Source of the DNA: Siphonodentalium dalli
Lineage: Eukaryota; Mollusca; Scaphopoda; Gadilida; Siphonodentaliidae
Reading direction: 5' to 3'
Assembly: GCA_032622095.1 (NCBI GenBank)
Contig: CP136063.1
Coordinates: 211,623,982-211,687,981, forward strand
Length of the DNA: 64,000 bases
Shown here: in pieces, positions 23,181 to 35,800 of the stretch
How the letters are laid out: every line of letters begins with the position of its first letter
Numbering within the stretch: position 1 is the first letter of the stretch
Position numbers and translations under genes: made by a program
The notes under the pieces: generated by a model
Told to the model about the DNA's origin: nothing
The model's input: the letters and a program-made list of their open reading frames with translations, nothing else
Database searches by the model: none

Positions 23181-25805
23181 AGCTGATGACTCTGATCATT
23201 TCTTTGCGGGGAACACACACTCTATGGTTAAAAAGATTATTTATTTCTCTCCTTCTCAAGTTGTTCATCTTCATGTCTTTAGTGAATCTTTCTTTGAACA
23301 TTTACTCTGACATCTGTCACTCTGACATCTGTCACTCTTGCACCTTTCTAAGTATTACCTGTAGCTATCTTTAGTTTCTTTTTTGTGGGGTTCCTGTGGG
23401 ATTAAGTAAATTTTCACTCTGACAAAGTTTTTTTAATGCTTATTCTTATGACTATGGCATTTGTGCATTTATTAGAACCTCTTAATTGATGGAAGTGTGA
23501 ATCATTCTATAGTTTACAGCAGTTTTTATTTAAATAAAGATCCTTTATGTTGCTTGCCGTGTCCTGAACAGTTTGGATATATCATCTGTTCCTTAAATTA
23601 TTCAAAAGAAAAGATGGTTCAGACCGATTCCAATTGAGATGCACCTTGTTAATAAATAGTGTCTAGTTTGTTAATGAATTGTCATCCCTCATTAAATTTT
23701 TTTGTGGTCTGACGATGAGCAATGTCATATCATGTTTACTCTGTAAAAATGCCAACAGATACAAACATCATTGTAAATAAACTATATAAAATATATTTGT
23801 TTGTGAGTTGTCTTAAATTGTTACCCCACTACAAGGACAGGATCAAAGGGGTAAGCCAAGTTTGAAATGCCTCCCCCCCCCCCCCCCCCTTGGGTTGGAA
23901 CTTTACAAACTGGTACAAACTTTCCAACTTTTAATTTTAACATGACTCTTTCCCCCCCCCCCCAATTTTAGTTCAAAGTTTTGACCAAAAGTATGTAAAT
24001 ACATGACTGTTGGTCTAAATTCAAAAGAATATAAAACTGAGAACATATTTTGAATGAATGCGTTGAATGAATGACGCACGTCTCACGAATAAGTCCAATC
24101 ATCATTAATTTCTCCCCCCCCACGTCCCTGGTTTAAACTCGAATGGTATTGTACATTGTGATGCCACATTACATACTAGCGAAGTCACCTTAAACTCGGA
24201 ACCACATATATAATATTGGTTAATTTTACCGGTTGTAAGTTTATCTTTCTGAACTGCAGGGTTCTCATTCATAAGCACCAATCAGAAGTCAATTGTAAAA
24301 TGAAAGTTTCCAATCGAAATGAACATAGTGCAGGGACATGTCATGGTCGTAATGCAGTTAGACGGGAGGAAATTGGTAAGGAATCCGTTTTGTTCTCGAA
24401 ATGTGTGAACTGGTTTGCAGAACATATACAAAATCTGTTAAAATCCGCTTTGGGGACAATTCAACATGGCGTCCAAAATGGCAGTTGGTCTCTGACCATG
24501 CTGAATTTCTGCAGGATGTGCAGCAATTAATGGCAAATTGGCAATAGATTGAAATATATATACAAACAATGCTTTGTCGAAAACCATATTTGGAAACTGT
24601 CTGTCCCAAAAATCGACTGAAATTTTCATTTTTGGCAAAATTGAATAGCTAGTCCTATAAGAGTGAACACACTCAAAGAATGAGGAAGAATTGTTTCAGA
24701 TTATAAGAGAAACTTTTGTTCAGAGATGTACAAATTCTCTCTAAAAGTATATCTCACGAGAGAGCATGCAAAATCAGGGTCTCCCACAACGGTTAAATCT
24801 GAACTTTTGGGTGCCCAGAAACAGCAACATAATGCAGTTTCATTTGCACTGTTTATCTTGAATCGTGAGATTTATATGTGTAATTAAACAGTTAAATGTG
24901 ATTAATTGGGATCCACTGATTATGTAATCTTTTCTAGAAGCAGAAATATGTGTTCAGAGCAGTCTCACGAATAAGTCCAATCATCATTAATTTTGATATC
25001 TTCGACATCAGATATTTCAAAACCCACTGCTGTAGAACAGTATGATATATATTCATAGAGTAATGTGTAAAATATGTAGATCCTATTGCCTGTGTCTGAA
25101 AATAGTTGTGATAGCTGCCTCCGATCAAGTGATGAAACACAAATATTTCGCGTTCATCAGAAGAATGCATGGTGGTAAACTATGATAGCAATTTTTCAAA
25201 ACACAAAGGAGTATCATAGACTATCTTCAATAAATTCTAAACTTTACCAAAAATGCCTACATGCTCTGAGGCAGAGACTATGTTTATACATGTAAATACT
25301 ATCCGATTATACTCCGCAAGGTTACAACTGATACCTAACAGATGCATGACCCTTGTTTGATTTGAAAAAATTTCACTATGGAGGAAATATTTTTGCTGTT
25401 TTCTGAGTTCAAGTTCTTAACGCTGGTGAAAAATCAATGGATAAAACCCATTTTATTGATCTATCACTATACCAAAATATATTCAAATCCAACTGTTCGT
25501 ACATATCCAACAAGGCCAATAACTCTGACAAAAATCTATGGACAAAGCCCACTGCATCTTATAATCCTTCCATCGATGCTGGTCCAGTAGTAGTCCAACT
25601 AACTATTAATAGTCGGACCATTAATACTGGACTCACAATGAAAAAGTCCAACAAGGGTGGGAACTCTGGTAATGAAAGTGTCAATGACACAGTAGCTCAA
25701 CTTAGGTAGTAGTTAAAGGGGAAGGAAACCCCTCAACAAATACAGACCATTAATATATTTAGCATATCAACCAACCATAGTGTGATAAAATACCTCTCAT
25801 TTCTA

Positions 25806-28800
25806 ATAGGCCAGGCAAATATGGACATAGGTGTCGCCTCGAGAGGGAATTTATGGGACCTACATTTTTGGTTAGCGTAAATACTAAATTTTCGGAATCC
25901 GTATGTTGGATATGTCAGATAGGCAGACTTTTTTCTCACCGCATGGTTTTCTTGAGGCACCCGATGAAAAAATCGGTCATTTTTTAAATAAAGCCGACAT
26001 TATTGACAGAGTATTTTCACACATTTTGAGAAGAAATATTCGTCCAATTTTGATACCTGAGAGTGGGGCGATAACCAGAGTAGGGTAATACATGTAACCA
26101 TTGAATCTCGGAGTGACAATCATGACGTCATGTGACGTCGACTAATATTTTGGGTGAGACAAATATGACGATTCACGCAAAGCGTTGTCTTTCGTTTCTT
26201 TTAAATCACAAAGTAAGATGGGTATGCCACATTGTTTTATACCGTGTGAAACTACTGCCAATTGGCTATATTTTGATATATAACTTATCGCTGCAGGCCG
26301 CATTATTTTTTATCAGAGGCAGAAAAATCAACCCTCCCCCCTAAAGTTAAGATGCGCCATGCTGTGGTATAAGGCACACATAACTCACGGTTACATGTCA
26401 ATAGGCTTAATTAACACAACGACCGTTGAAAGTCTGCTAAAGAATGTAATAATATATAAGTTCCTGTCTACAAACTCGAACATTAAAGTAGAAACAATAT
26501 ATAATGTACCCCCAGACCCGATATTTTAATAAATTTTTGCAAAAAAATAATATAAAACGCATTTTTTTAATTTTCTGGAAGGCAAAAAAGGAAAAGAATT
26601 ATTAAGGATGGACATAATTCGTGTATACGGCAATTTCATTCCGCCTTGGATTAAAAAATTACATACTAATCCAAAATGGCTGCCAATATGGCAGCCACAA
26701 TATAGGTGGAAATTGGGAAATATGTAAGAATGCACAATTACTAGCTTGCTTGAATGGCTTAACTAACAAAGCTGTCGTTGATGAACTGCTAAACTATAGT
26801 TCAATGTATATATCCCGATTTAAAAACTCAAACAATAAAGTGAAAATTTTACACAATGTACCTCCTGGCACAAAATTTTGATAACACTTAGCTATTTTTC
26901 TCCAAAAAATAACCTAAAGCCATTTTTGTCATCTTCTCGGAAGCCATAAAGCGCAGAATGTAGCGTGGTGGAGATATTTGGTGTGTACTATAATTCAATG
27001 TCGTTTTTGGATTACAAAATGGCTTAATAACGCATTTATCGCCATTGCCGCCATCTAATGTCTCACACAACCCGAAGTATTATATTCATTGTATCATGTT
27101 ACTCTATTTAAAATTTCTACCAGAATAGTGCCCATTATTGACGAATCTTGCATTCATGAGCATTCGTGCTCAAGTAATCCCTGTCCCTTGAAACAGTTGG
27201 CAATTTGAGCGAGGTATTTACAGATGAACAGGATTGTTTAAAACGAAGAACCGAGTAACAGTAATACATTGAATGCCTGATCGTTATTTATGCCAGTTAC
27301 CTTTGACATAATCAATAAGAAATTACTTAAACCCGACAATAGAAGGTCAATCTTTCTCAAAGGATATTATTCCAAGTGCTACCAGACATGATGGTACATA
27401 TGAGGTGGATATGTCGTGGATACCAGTATCGAAGTCTGGGCTAGACGAGGTTGATGCGGGTTCACACCCCGACTTGATTGGGCGAAAATGGGACCGATTT
27501 TAAAGCTAGATGTGAGATAAGGAACATATCATTTTACCATCCGATAACTACATGACCATGTACTTCGATAAGAAATGATAATTTGTTCACACTCACTGAA
27601 GCAACCATATTTGAAGCAGTGATTTTGATTCTGAGTCAGTGCCTCCATTAATCTTTTATATATACAATCTACAATTGCTGTACAATAGCTTCGACCCACA
27701 GAAGACGGTCGTGATAACACCGAGTGAATTTTTCCAGACATTAAATCACCATCGCCGCTTTCATTGACTAGTGTCCAATAACGCAAAGATGAGATTCAGA
27801 AAAATATAGCGCTCGTCATACAAAATTAGTTCAGATTTTGCATCTTCTGAAAAATTGTTTGATCAGTGATAAACATAAGAATAGTCCAGAATGAGAATCC
27901 CTCCTGTGTGTCTAACTTAATTATGCAGTTTCTGTTGAACAAGATCGCCACGAAGGACCGCTTTATTTGCAATATATGAACGCGATAACCTTCAGAAATA
28001 TAACTGATGTTTCCAAATTGTTGGAAAAGTAAACTTGTCTACGTTATGTTACATTTGAACGGCCCATATTCAGACCAGGAGACCTGCTGCTGTGACAAGC
28101 ACCATTGGTGTTTGAAACGTAAAACTCATGCCATTAATGTTTCAATCGGGCTTTATTCAATATTCGTATTTACAGGCAACACCGGCGGAAAACAATATGG
28201 CGAATAATTCCTCGTCCCCATATCGTCCTGATTGAACAAAGACATGTGTATGTATTACCCACACGCTGTTCAGTAAATACTAAATTACGGCTATCGTGTC
28301 CAGTTACTGATTTCGCTCAGCACATTCGGAGTTGTTATTGATGAGTTATCGTAGATCAGATTCTGGTCTGCACAGAAGTTGTCATTTCTGAGATGCAGAG
28401 ACAAATTACACAAAGACTCGTGATCCCATTTTGTCTTACCCATTTGCACATCAAACCCTATCACAATATAATATCAGGATACGCACTATAGACGGTCCAC
28501 TCACGTCGCGCATAGTGGGGTAACAAAAGATACATTTGAATTTAACTGTAACACATCTGGCGTTGGATATGACCGGTGGGTGGAATTATAATGCTTTAAT
28601 CATGAACGGCCATAATCAAGATATGGTATGTTTTCAGACATCCGACCCGTTGGCATCAGCAGGTCCCTAACCGCATTATTTTTGGACTTATCTAGATAGT
28701 TATTATACGCTTCCTGGTATCAACCTTTGTATGGCATGTATACAAATAATTGCAATTGTCGTCCTTTTCATTTTGTTGTCATAATGAGCTAAAAGTTACA

Positions 28801-31232
28801 CTGGGATACCAAACGTTCAAAATGTATCAGTCTACATGATAAAACTCCATGCCAATTATCCGATATATATGTTGTTTTCTGAGTGTACAGTCTTTCAGAA
28901 GTAATCCTACCTACTCATCAGCATAGAAAGATATGGGTAATATGAGTGTTCATCTAGCATGGGATAACTGTCAGTATTTGGGGTACCTCGTCTTACAAGC
29001 AATTGTTCAGTCACTTCGAGGGCAAATGAGGTGACACGAGACTCCAGTACCATACTATACAGTGTAAGATACAATCGAAATGTATTGGAACATAGTTTGA
29101 CAGTTGTATGGGATTGACCACATTGCTGGTATTTTCGTTGTTGGAAATGTCGCTTAGAGCCTTGACTTTGATTTGCAACTTATGTACTGCTAGTACAAGC
29201 AAATACATTCCACCCGCTAAGCAGCTGGCAAACTACAAGAGGGATATCAACAAGGTTTACATCTCATTGTGTGCAAAATATGTGTCATGGAAAATAATCC
29301 GGTAAATGTTAGAATACAAAATTCAACGATTCTATTGCGTGATGGTGAAACAGAACGAACGTGTATAATGTGACGGTTTGATAATTTGCGGACTGGGCAG
29401 CAATTTCTATTGGTCAGTGAGATCCATTTATACTTACTTTTAGAACGGTATACATGAGACCCAATGTATCAGTAGCTCCGTTCTTGTAATCACGCCTCGT
29501 TGATAGAGGGTAACCAACGATTCGTATCAACATGAGTTATTTGATGAGGTATATATATCCGAATTGGTTAATTCTGTTATTCGTGGTCGCATTTTGTTAC
29601 AAATAGCCATAGAGAGTGCGAAGTATGCTTAAATATCGTGTTAGATGTAATATAACCCACACAATTCCATTATTCTTTTCGCAAAGATAGTCAGACAGCC
29701 ATCTGCCTTAAACTAATCATGTTCATTGTGAAATAATTTGCACGACATGCCACCGATTTTGAAGAACAAATCTTACTTGAGCGCGAATGAATGCAAATTT
29801 TGTCGATCCTCTCACTCGTGCGTACAATCTGGTTGTCATTTCAATAGAACTGGCCACTGTTACGTGATAGTATTGCAAAATGATATGAATCTAATAGGAC
29901 TATTGGTTTTATAAGACATTGCGATGGTGGTGTTAATTGCGACGTGACAGATTTTACAATTTCCATCCATATACCGGCAACCGTTTTGGCAGCCATTTTG
30001 GGGTTAATATGTCATGTACATGTAGTAACCGACGACGGCATGAAATTATCGTACATACAAATTATATCCATCCACGCTACATTATTGTCTTTACGCATTT
30101 CGAGAAGATGACAAAAAGAGGTTTTTGATTAGTTTCGGACTAAACTGATTAAATATTTAATTAAAAATTGGGAACAGGAGGTGCTTTGTGTACCGGTTTC
30201 ACTTAAATGTTCTAGTCGATGGGTCGGGATATACATATTACATAAAACTGTAGCAGCTTATCAACGGCCGTTGTGTTAGTTAAGCCATTTTGGCAAGAAA
30301 TCGCGTGTTCTTACAAATTTTACAATTCCCACCTATTTACCGGCCACCATATTGGCAGCCATCTTGTGTTATTAGGCCAGTTTTTAAACCAAGACGGAAC
30401 GAAATTACCGTATACACTAACTATCTCCACCCTTAATCCATTATTTTCATTTTTGCATCCCGTAAGAAGACAAAATGCATTTTTAGATTATCTTTTGGGG
30501 AAAAAATCTAAAATTTGTTAAAAAATTGGGTCAGAATGTACATTATGCAATATTGTTACTTTAATGCTCGGCTGTGTCGATCGAAACATATATATTAGAC
30601 AATACCTTAGCAGTCCATCAACTGCCGTTGTGTTAATTTTGCAATTTGGCACAGAATCGTGCGTTCTGTGTGCCTTACACCACAGCCTGCAGCCAATCAG
30701 CTTTAGGGGGAGGGTTGATTTTTCTGCCTTTGATAAAAAATAAGGCGACCAAAATCGATAATTGATATATTATAACATAGCTCATTGGCAGTAGTTTCCC
30801 ATGGTATAAACTAATTGGGCATAACCATCTTACTTCTGATCTTATAAGAAACGAAAGACAACGCTTTGTGTGAATCGTCATATTTTTCTCACCCTAACAA
30901 TTATTTTACGTCACATGACGTCATAACTGTTATTCCGAGATTCAATGGTTACATGAATTATCTTACTCTTGTTATCGCCCCATTCACAGGTATCAAAATT
31001 GGACGAATATCTCATCTCAAAAGGTGTGAATATACTCTGTCAAATATGTCGGCTTTATTGAAAAAATGACCGATTTTATCAACAGGTGCCTCAATAAAAC
31101 CACGCGGTGCGAAAAAAGTCCGCCTATCTGACAAAGCCAACATACGGATTCCGATAGTTAAGTGTTCATGCTAACCAAAAATTTAGGTCTCATAAATTCC
31201 CTCTCCAGGCGACACCTATGTCCATATTTGCC
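25806..31232. mobile_element. About 5.4-kb element with inverted arms over 1 kb long
   Basis: The sequence from about 25806 (ggcaaatatggacataggtg) inward to about 27010 recurs inverted from about 31232 back to about 29970. Matching landmarks: aattggacgaatat, tgacgattcacgcaaagcg, agaggcagaaaaatcaaccc, atattggcagcca, tgtcatcttctcg. Each arm itself holds two or three related modules of about 300 bp. The central 27.07-29.93 kb has no frame I recognise as a transposase. Long arms suggest a Mutator-like or foldback element, but no TSD was found. Confidence 0.7.
27071..29930. other. Centre of the long-armed element, no recognised gene
   Basis: About 2.9 kb less repetitive than its surroundings. Short open frames exist on both strands (for example minus 27529-27786 and 29011-29208) but none shows a motif I know. 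Could be an intron-split or decayed transposase, or host sequence caught between two inverted insertions. Confidence 0.4.
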
Positions 31233-31239
31233 TAGACTA

Positions 31240-32769
31240 TAAGTATGCACAAACTCAATGATATCACATCGAGTTAATTCAAAACTCTTGCTAATTGTGG
31301 CATGTCCATATTTATAAGATCATCACGTCACAGCCCCACTTCTGGCGTTACTCATCCTTAGTACAGATATTTTTAAAGGCTGTCACACTAAAATAATTTT
31401 GGCTTGTTTATTATACTGCACAAAAACCAAGCAATCACAACCTACTAAAACTACATACATTTTTTATATTATAAGCCAAACCGATTTAGTTATAATTTTA
31501 AAAATTAATTTAAGGCCAGTTATTATGAAATGTTTGTATGGACACAAAATTCACAAGTCCAACAAGAGCCATAACTCTGGTAAAAATAAATGTACCAATG
31601 CCCTAATATGTGTGTATCCTCCCCCCCCCCCCCCCCCCCCCCACCCCCAAGCTGCACTATCAGCATACCAAAGAACAATGAAATCAGATAATTCACACCC
31701 AAGTTACAAGGCAATATGTTTATACTGACAGATAGACAGAGCCCTCGACTATATTCCCTGAACTTGGGGGCATAACAAATGGGAAAAGTGAAAATGATAT
31801 TTTAAGCAACTTTAATAGATCGTAAAAAAATTGGAAAACTTCAGTTCATGTTTCAGAATCACTTTCATGTGTCCGTCATTATAATCTGATCCAGCTCTTT
31901 CTTATCTTAGAAACTTTATCCAAATTCCAGGTACTGGGACAATTTGCTGACCACCTCAGTTATGTGTAGCTGCTCCTGAAAAAATTACATAAAACTAGGG
32001 TCATGTTGGTCATTTGGACTGTCCGTGTCATTGAGTGTCTCTCATAATGCCTCAGTCAGAAACAAAGAGGAGCCAAAGAATAGGTTAATTCTCAAATGAA
32101 TACACTCAGAGTAAACAAATTGGACATGCATAAGAATAACCTTTTCTTTACCAAATACTCAACAGTTCTCTCAGAAAATGTATAGATAATAAGTTCAACA
32201 AACCAACCACAGGTCATTTATCTGCACTTGTATGATAGTTTTCATCTGTCTGTCGTCTGCTCATTATACCCCCACTTTCGAAGAAAATGGGGGGTATACT
32301 GGATTGACTGCGTCCGTCCGTCACGCTTTCTCCGTCCGTTTGTCCGACCTCATAACTCGAACAACTATGAACCGATTTCAATAATTTTTGGTATACATGC
32401 TTCTCACAATAGCCTCTCTACATGATGCGGCTAGGGATTGGCTCAGACTGTTTTTCGTAATATTACACCTCATTTTCGACATATTTTGACTTAGAAAATT
32501 CTGTCTGACTTAATAACTTTAACAAATATGAACCGATTTGAATAATTTTTTCTGTACAAACTTCTTGTTTTTCCTGAACACCCCTCCAAATGAATAATAA
32601 ACCTTTCCAATATTAAGAGTTATTAATTGGTTAATTCCATATTAGCTGAGTTATGAGACTAAGGCCTCATAACTCGGTTAATGTGGAAACAACCAATTAA
32701 TAAGATTTTATTAATTAGCAATGGTAAATTGTGTTCTTTCACGGGAGGACAAATATAAACATAAAGGTA
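31240..32769. other. Intergenic repeats downstream of POLG2
   Basis: Contains a C-run at about 31621-31641 and 'tttaccaaatactcaaca' repeat fragments (near 32145). From about 32265 it holds a block with ggggggtatactgg, ccgtccgtc and tandem 'cataactcg/aactatgaaccgattt' units typical of a dispersed minisatellite family. A candidate AATAAA for POLG2 is on the minus strand at 32707-32712. Confidence 0.5.
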
Positions 32770-32898
32770 TCATATTGATGCTGTGTGTTTTACTAAATTA
32801 ACAATTATTCCAACAATGTTTATTGTTGTGAATTTCACTGTGCTGTCTATATCTTCTGGGAATGATATTGATACGGATAGTTCCTCCATGTAGAGTTG
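32770..32898 (-). CDS. POLG2: POLG2 probable last exon
   Basis: In-phase continuation after an AG at 32899-32900 with a weak pyrimidine tract. Encodes QLYMEELSVSISFPEDI... and ends in TGA at 32770. The first residues fit the short helix that closes the family; the following 20 or so are extra. An AATAAA on the minus strand at 32707-32712 could serve as poly(A) signal about 60 nt after the stop. Confidence 0.55.
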   Translation of the reverse strand, partial: QLYMEELSVSISFPEDIDSTVKFTTINIVGIIVNLVKHTASI

Positions 32899-35800
32899 CT
32901 TCCCATTTTCATTGGAATGAGACCTTCAGTTTGAAAGGATTTATTCCACAGAAGTCACCAGATGTAGTCCAGTCTAGGTTTTAATCAGACTGGAGAAAGT
33001 AACTAGACTCGAAACACATAAATATGTTTTTGTGTGGATGCATCTTGTTACGTCGTAAAGCAGAAGTCACGAGAATTCTTTGTGCTGAATGACAACACAG
33101 TTTTCAAATGAATATTTGACAAGTCAGAAAATACTAAGACCTGTTTTGCCTCTTCTTACTTTTATTGAAGTATCTCTGCTCCTAAGAAGCACAAGGCCAT
33201 CATCAAAAGCTTGATCTTTGATAATTAAGGTGTAGGGTATACCTAGTTCATCGTTCCTGAAATGTTTTCACACAAAATATCAGAAAATGGTACAAATATG
33301 CCGTCAGTCCATGTTAGACTGAAATGCGTTTAAACTAGGGCTTCACAGTATATCGATATCATATCGAACATCGATATACTTTTAAATCATCATATCATAT
33401 TGACCTAAAACGAAATTATCGTGGTCGACGATATATTTTGAAATTTTTGTAAAGTTTAAATAAAATTGGTTGTTCAACTGAGCAAAGTTATGTGTAGGAA
33501 AACTACATGAATACAAACGTTTTAAGATGCCATTAATTTGGATTATCAATATATACCCATATCACGATAATAATTTGGATATCGTATCAATTGATTTGGT
33601 CATATCATGAAGCCCTAGTTTAAATCAAATTTGTTTCCTGGTGGAAGATTTTAGTGGTAATTGAAATAATTTGAGTAAATGAGTTCATCTGACACCGAAA
33701 AAGATTTGATAGTCAAGATGTCATTATTCGCAATAATGCATGTTTGGCATCAAAAGAGTTAATAGCCATTTTGTCAAATAAGTACTTATTCCCCAGTACC
33801 ACTAGTCACATTTATGGCTGGGCATAGCCTGCACACATCTTATTGTTATTCACAGAAATTTGTTGTTTGATGAAAATTAAAGGTATATGTTATTAGTTAG
33901 CTAAATAGCTATTTGGTTTGAAATAGATAGATGGACAATTGAAATTGTATGGTACACCTGCATGTAACAATTTAGACAATGGGCGGTGAGATGAACAAAA
34001 TAAAGATATACAGTAATGCCCTAAATAATCGACTCCTTAACCACAGCAGAATTATGGGCAATTTTTCAGGATTTAGTTGGAAATATGGCTTGTAGCCATT
34101 CATCGGAAAGATCTCAGTGAGAGCTTTCCGATGAATGGCAACAAGCCATATTTCCGACTAAATCCTGAAAATTTACCCATAATTCTGCTGTGGTTAAGGA
34201 GTCGATTATTTAGGGCATTACTGTATTTTTGCACCAATAATACTGCTAAGCTGTTTGAGTTATATGTATCTGTTTTAAGTTGACAATATTATCCACTCTT
34301 GGAATAAAAAAATGTTTTGTTCTGCTGCGGTTGTCCAGTTGGGTTCGACATTCCAGCCAATCCTAACAGAAGTCACTTATTTGAATAGACCACTAACTTG
34401 TGGCCTTTTATGGAGTAAAGAATTAACACTACAAATGCTACTAGTATTTACTGCAGATATAACAATGAAGATTAAGATCCTTTAAAAGCAAGCTCCCTGA
34501 ACAGACAAGCCTGAGTTTAGTGTGTGGACTTATTTTGGATTTTTGTCCAAATGACCCCAAAATGACTCGTTCCCATCTATATTCCAATTTCAACAGCCAT
34601 GACAAATTTTATGATGATCAGACTAAAGGTACGACCTGTAGCCTGTGCTAAAGGATTTAGTCATACAAAGAGTAAAATCCAAGATGGCTGCTGGTGGTCA
34701 TATATTTTGGCCGAATGACCCAAAAATGACTCGTTCCCATCTACATGTCATTGTTAACATCCATGACAAATTTTATGATGATCCGACCAAAGGTACGACC
34801 TGTAGCCTGTGTCAAAGGATTTAGTCATGCAAAGAGTAAAATCTAAGATGGCTGCCGGCGGCCATGTTTTTTGGCCGAATGACCCCAAAATTACTCGTTC
34901 CCATCTACATGTCAATATTAACATCCATGACAAATTTCATGACAACAAGACTAACAGTACGACCTGTAGCCCGCGCTAATGGATTGAATTTTGAAATCCA
35001 AGATGGCCGCTGGCGGCCATGTTTTTTTTCCGAATGACCCCAAAATGACTCTTTCCCATCTACATGTCAATATCAACATCCATGACAAATTTCATAATAA
35101 TCGGACCAAAGGTACGAACTGTAGCCCGTGCTAAAGGAAATTGTTGACGAATCACGCACACACGCACGACGGATACCAAGCCATGGCAATAGCTCAAACT
35201 TTACAAAGTAAAGTTGAGCTAAAAATAACGTGGGAATATATTTCTTATTTGTTAATTGTTCCTTAATAATGTACTTCACTGTAGGTGAATGTCCCAACTC
35301 AAAATTACATGCTTTTCTCTGACATTTGTGAGCCGACTTCACCATAAACATCGAAATAATTATCTGGCAGGAGAATCTCCATAAATTTAAGCAACGCAAT
35401 GCAAAACCACTCACAAATTCACTTAAATTTCAAGTTGGGACCTTCACCTGCAGTGAAGTACATTATTAAGGAGCAGAAAATAACTGAGAAATATATTCCG
35501 CACGTTATTTTTTCACACTTTATAAGATCCCTGTCAAAACTACAAAAGGTTCCAAGGTTTTGTACTAGTGGAATGATCTCTACGGGCATTAGCTAGAGAT
35601 TCATGGCATGATCTAGTCATTGCTGAGAAAAGAGAAGAAACTGTCTGCAGAATAACATAAAAAAAAGTATTGAGGTCTATTGGATGTAGTGACAATAGGA
35701 GACTAAAAAATTACAAAATTCAAGTCTGAATTTTTTTCCAGTAAATTTCAGCCCAAACATGTGACGTAGTGTTTAGAGATAATGAAAAACTAAAAACCCA

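Noticed and set aside
24216-24530. 104-codon open frame on the plus strand
   Set aside because: No recognisable motif, no splice signals that would link it to a gene, and an equally long frame on the other strand.
27418-27490. Possible tRNA gene (gggttcacaccccgac)
   Set aside because: A B box-like motif is present but no convincing A box or cloverleaf can be drawn around it.
31523-31728. Pro- or Gly-rich frames on both strands
   Set aside because: Produced by the C homopolymer at about 31621-31641.
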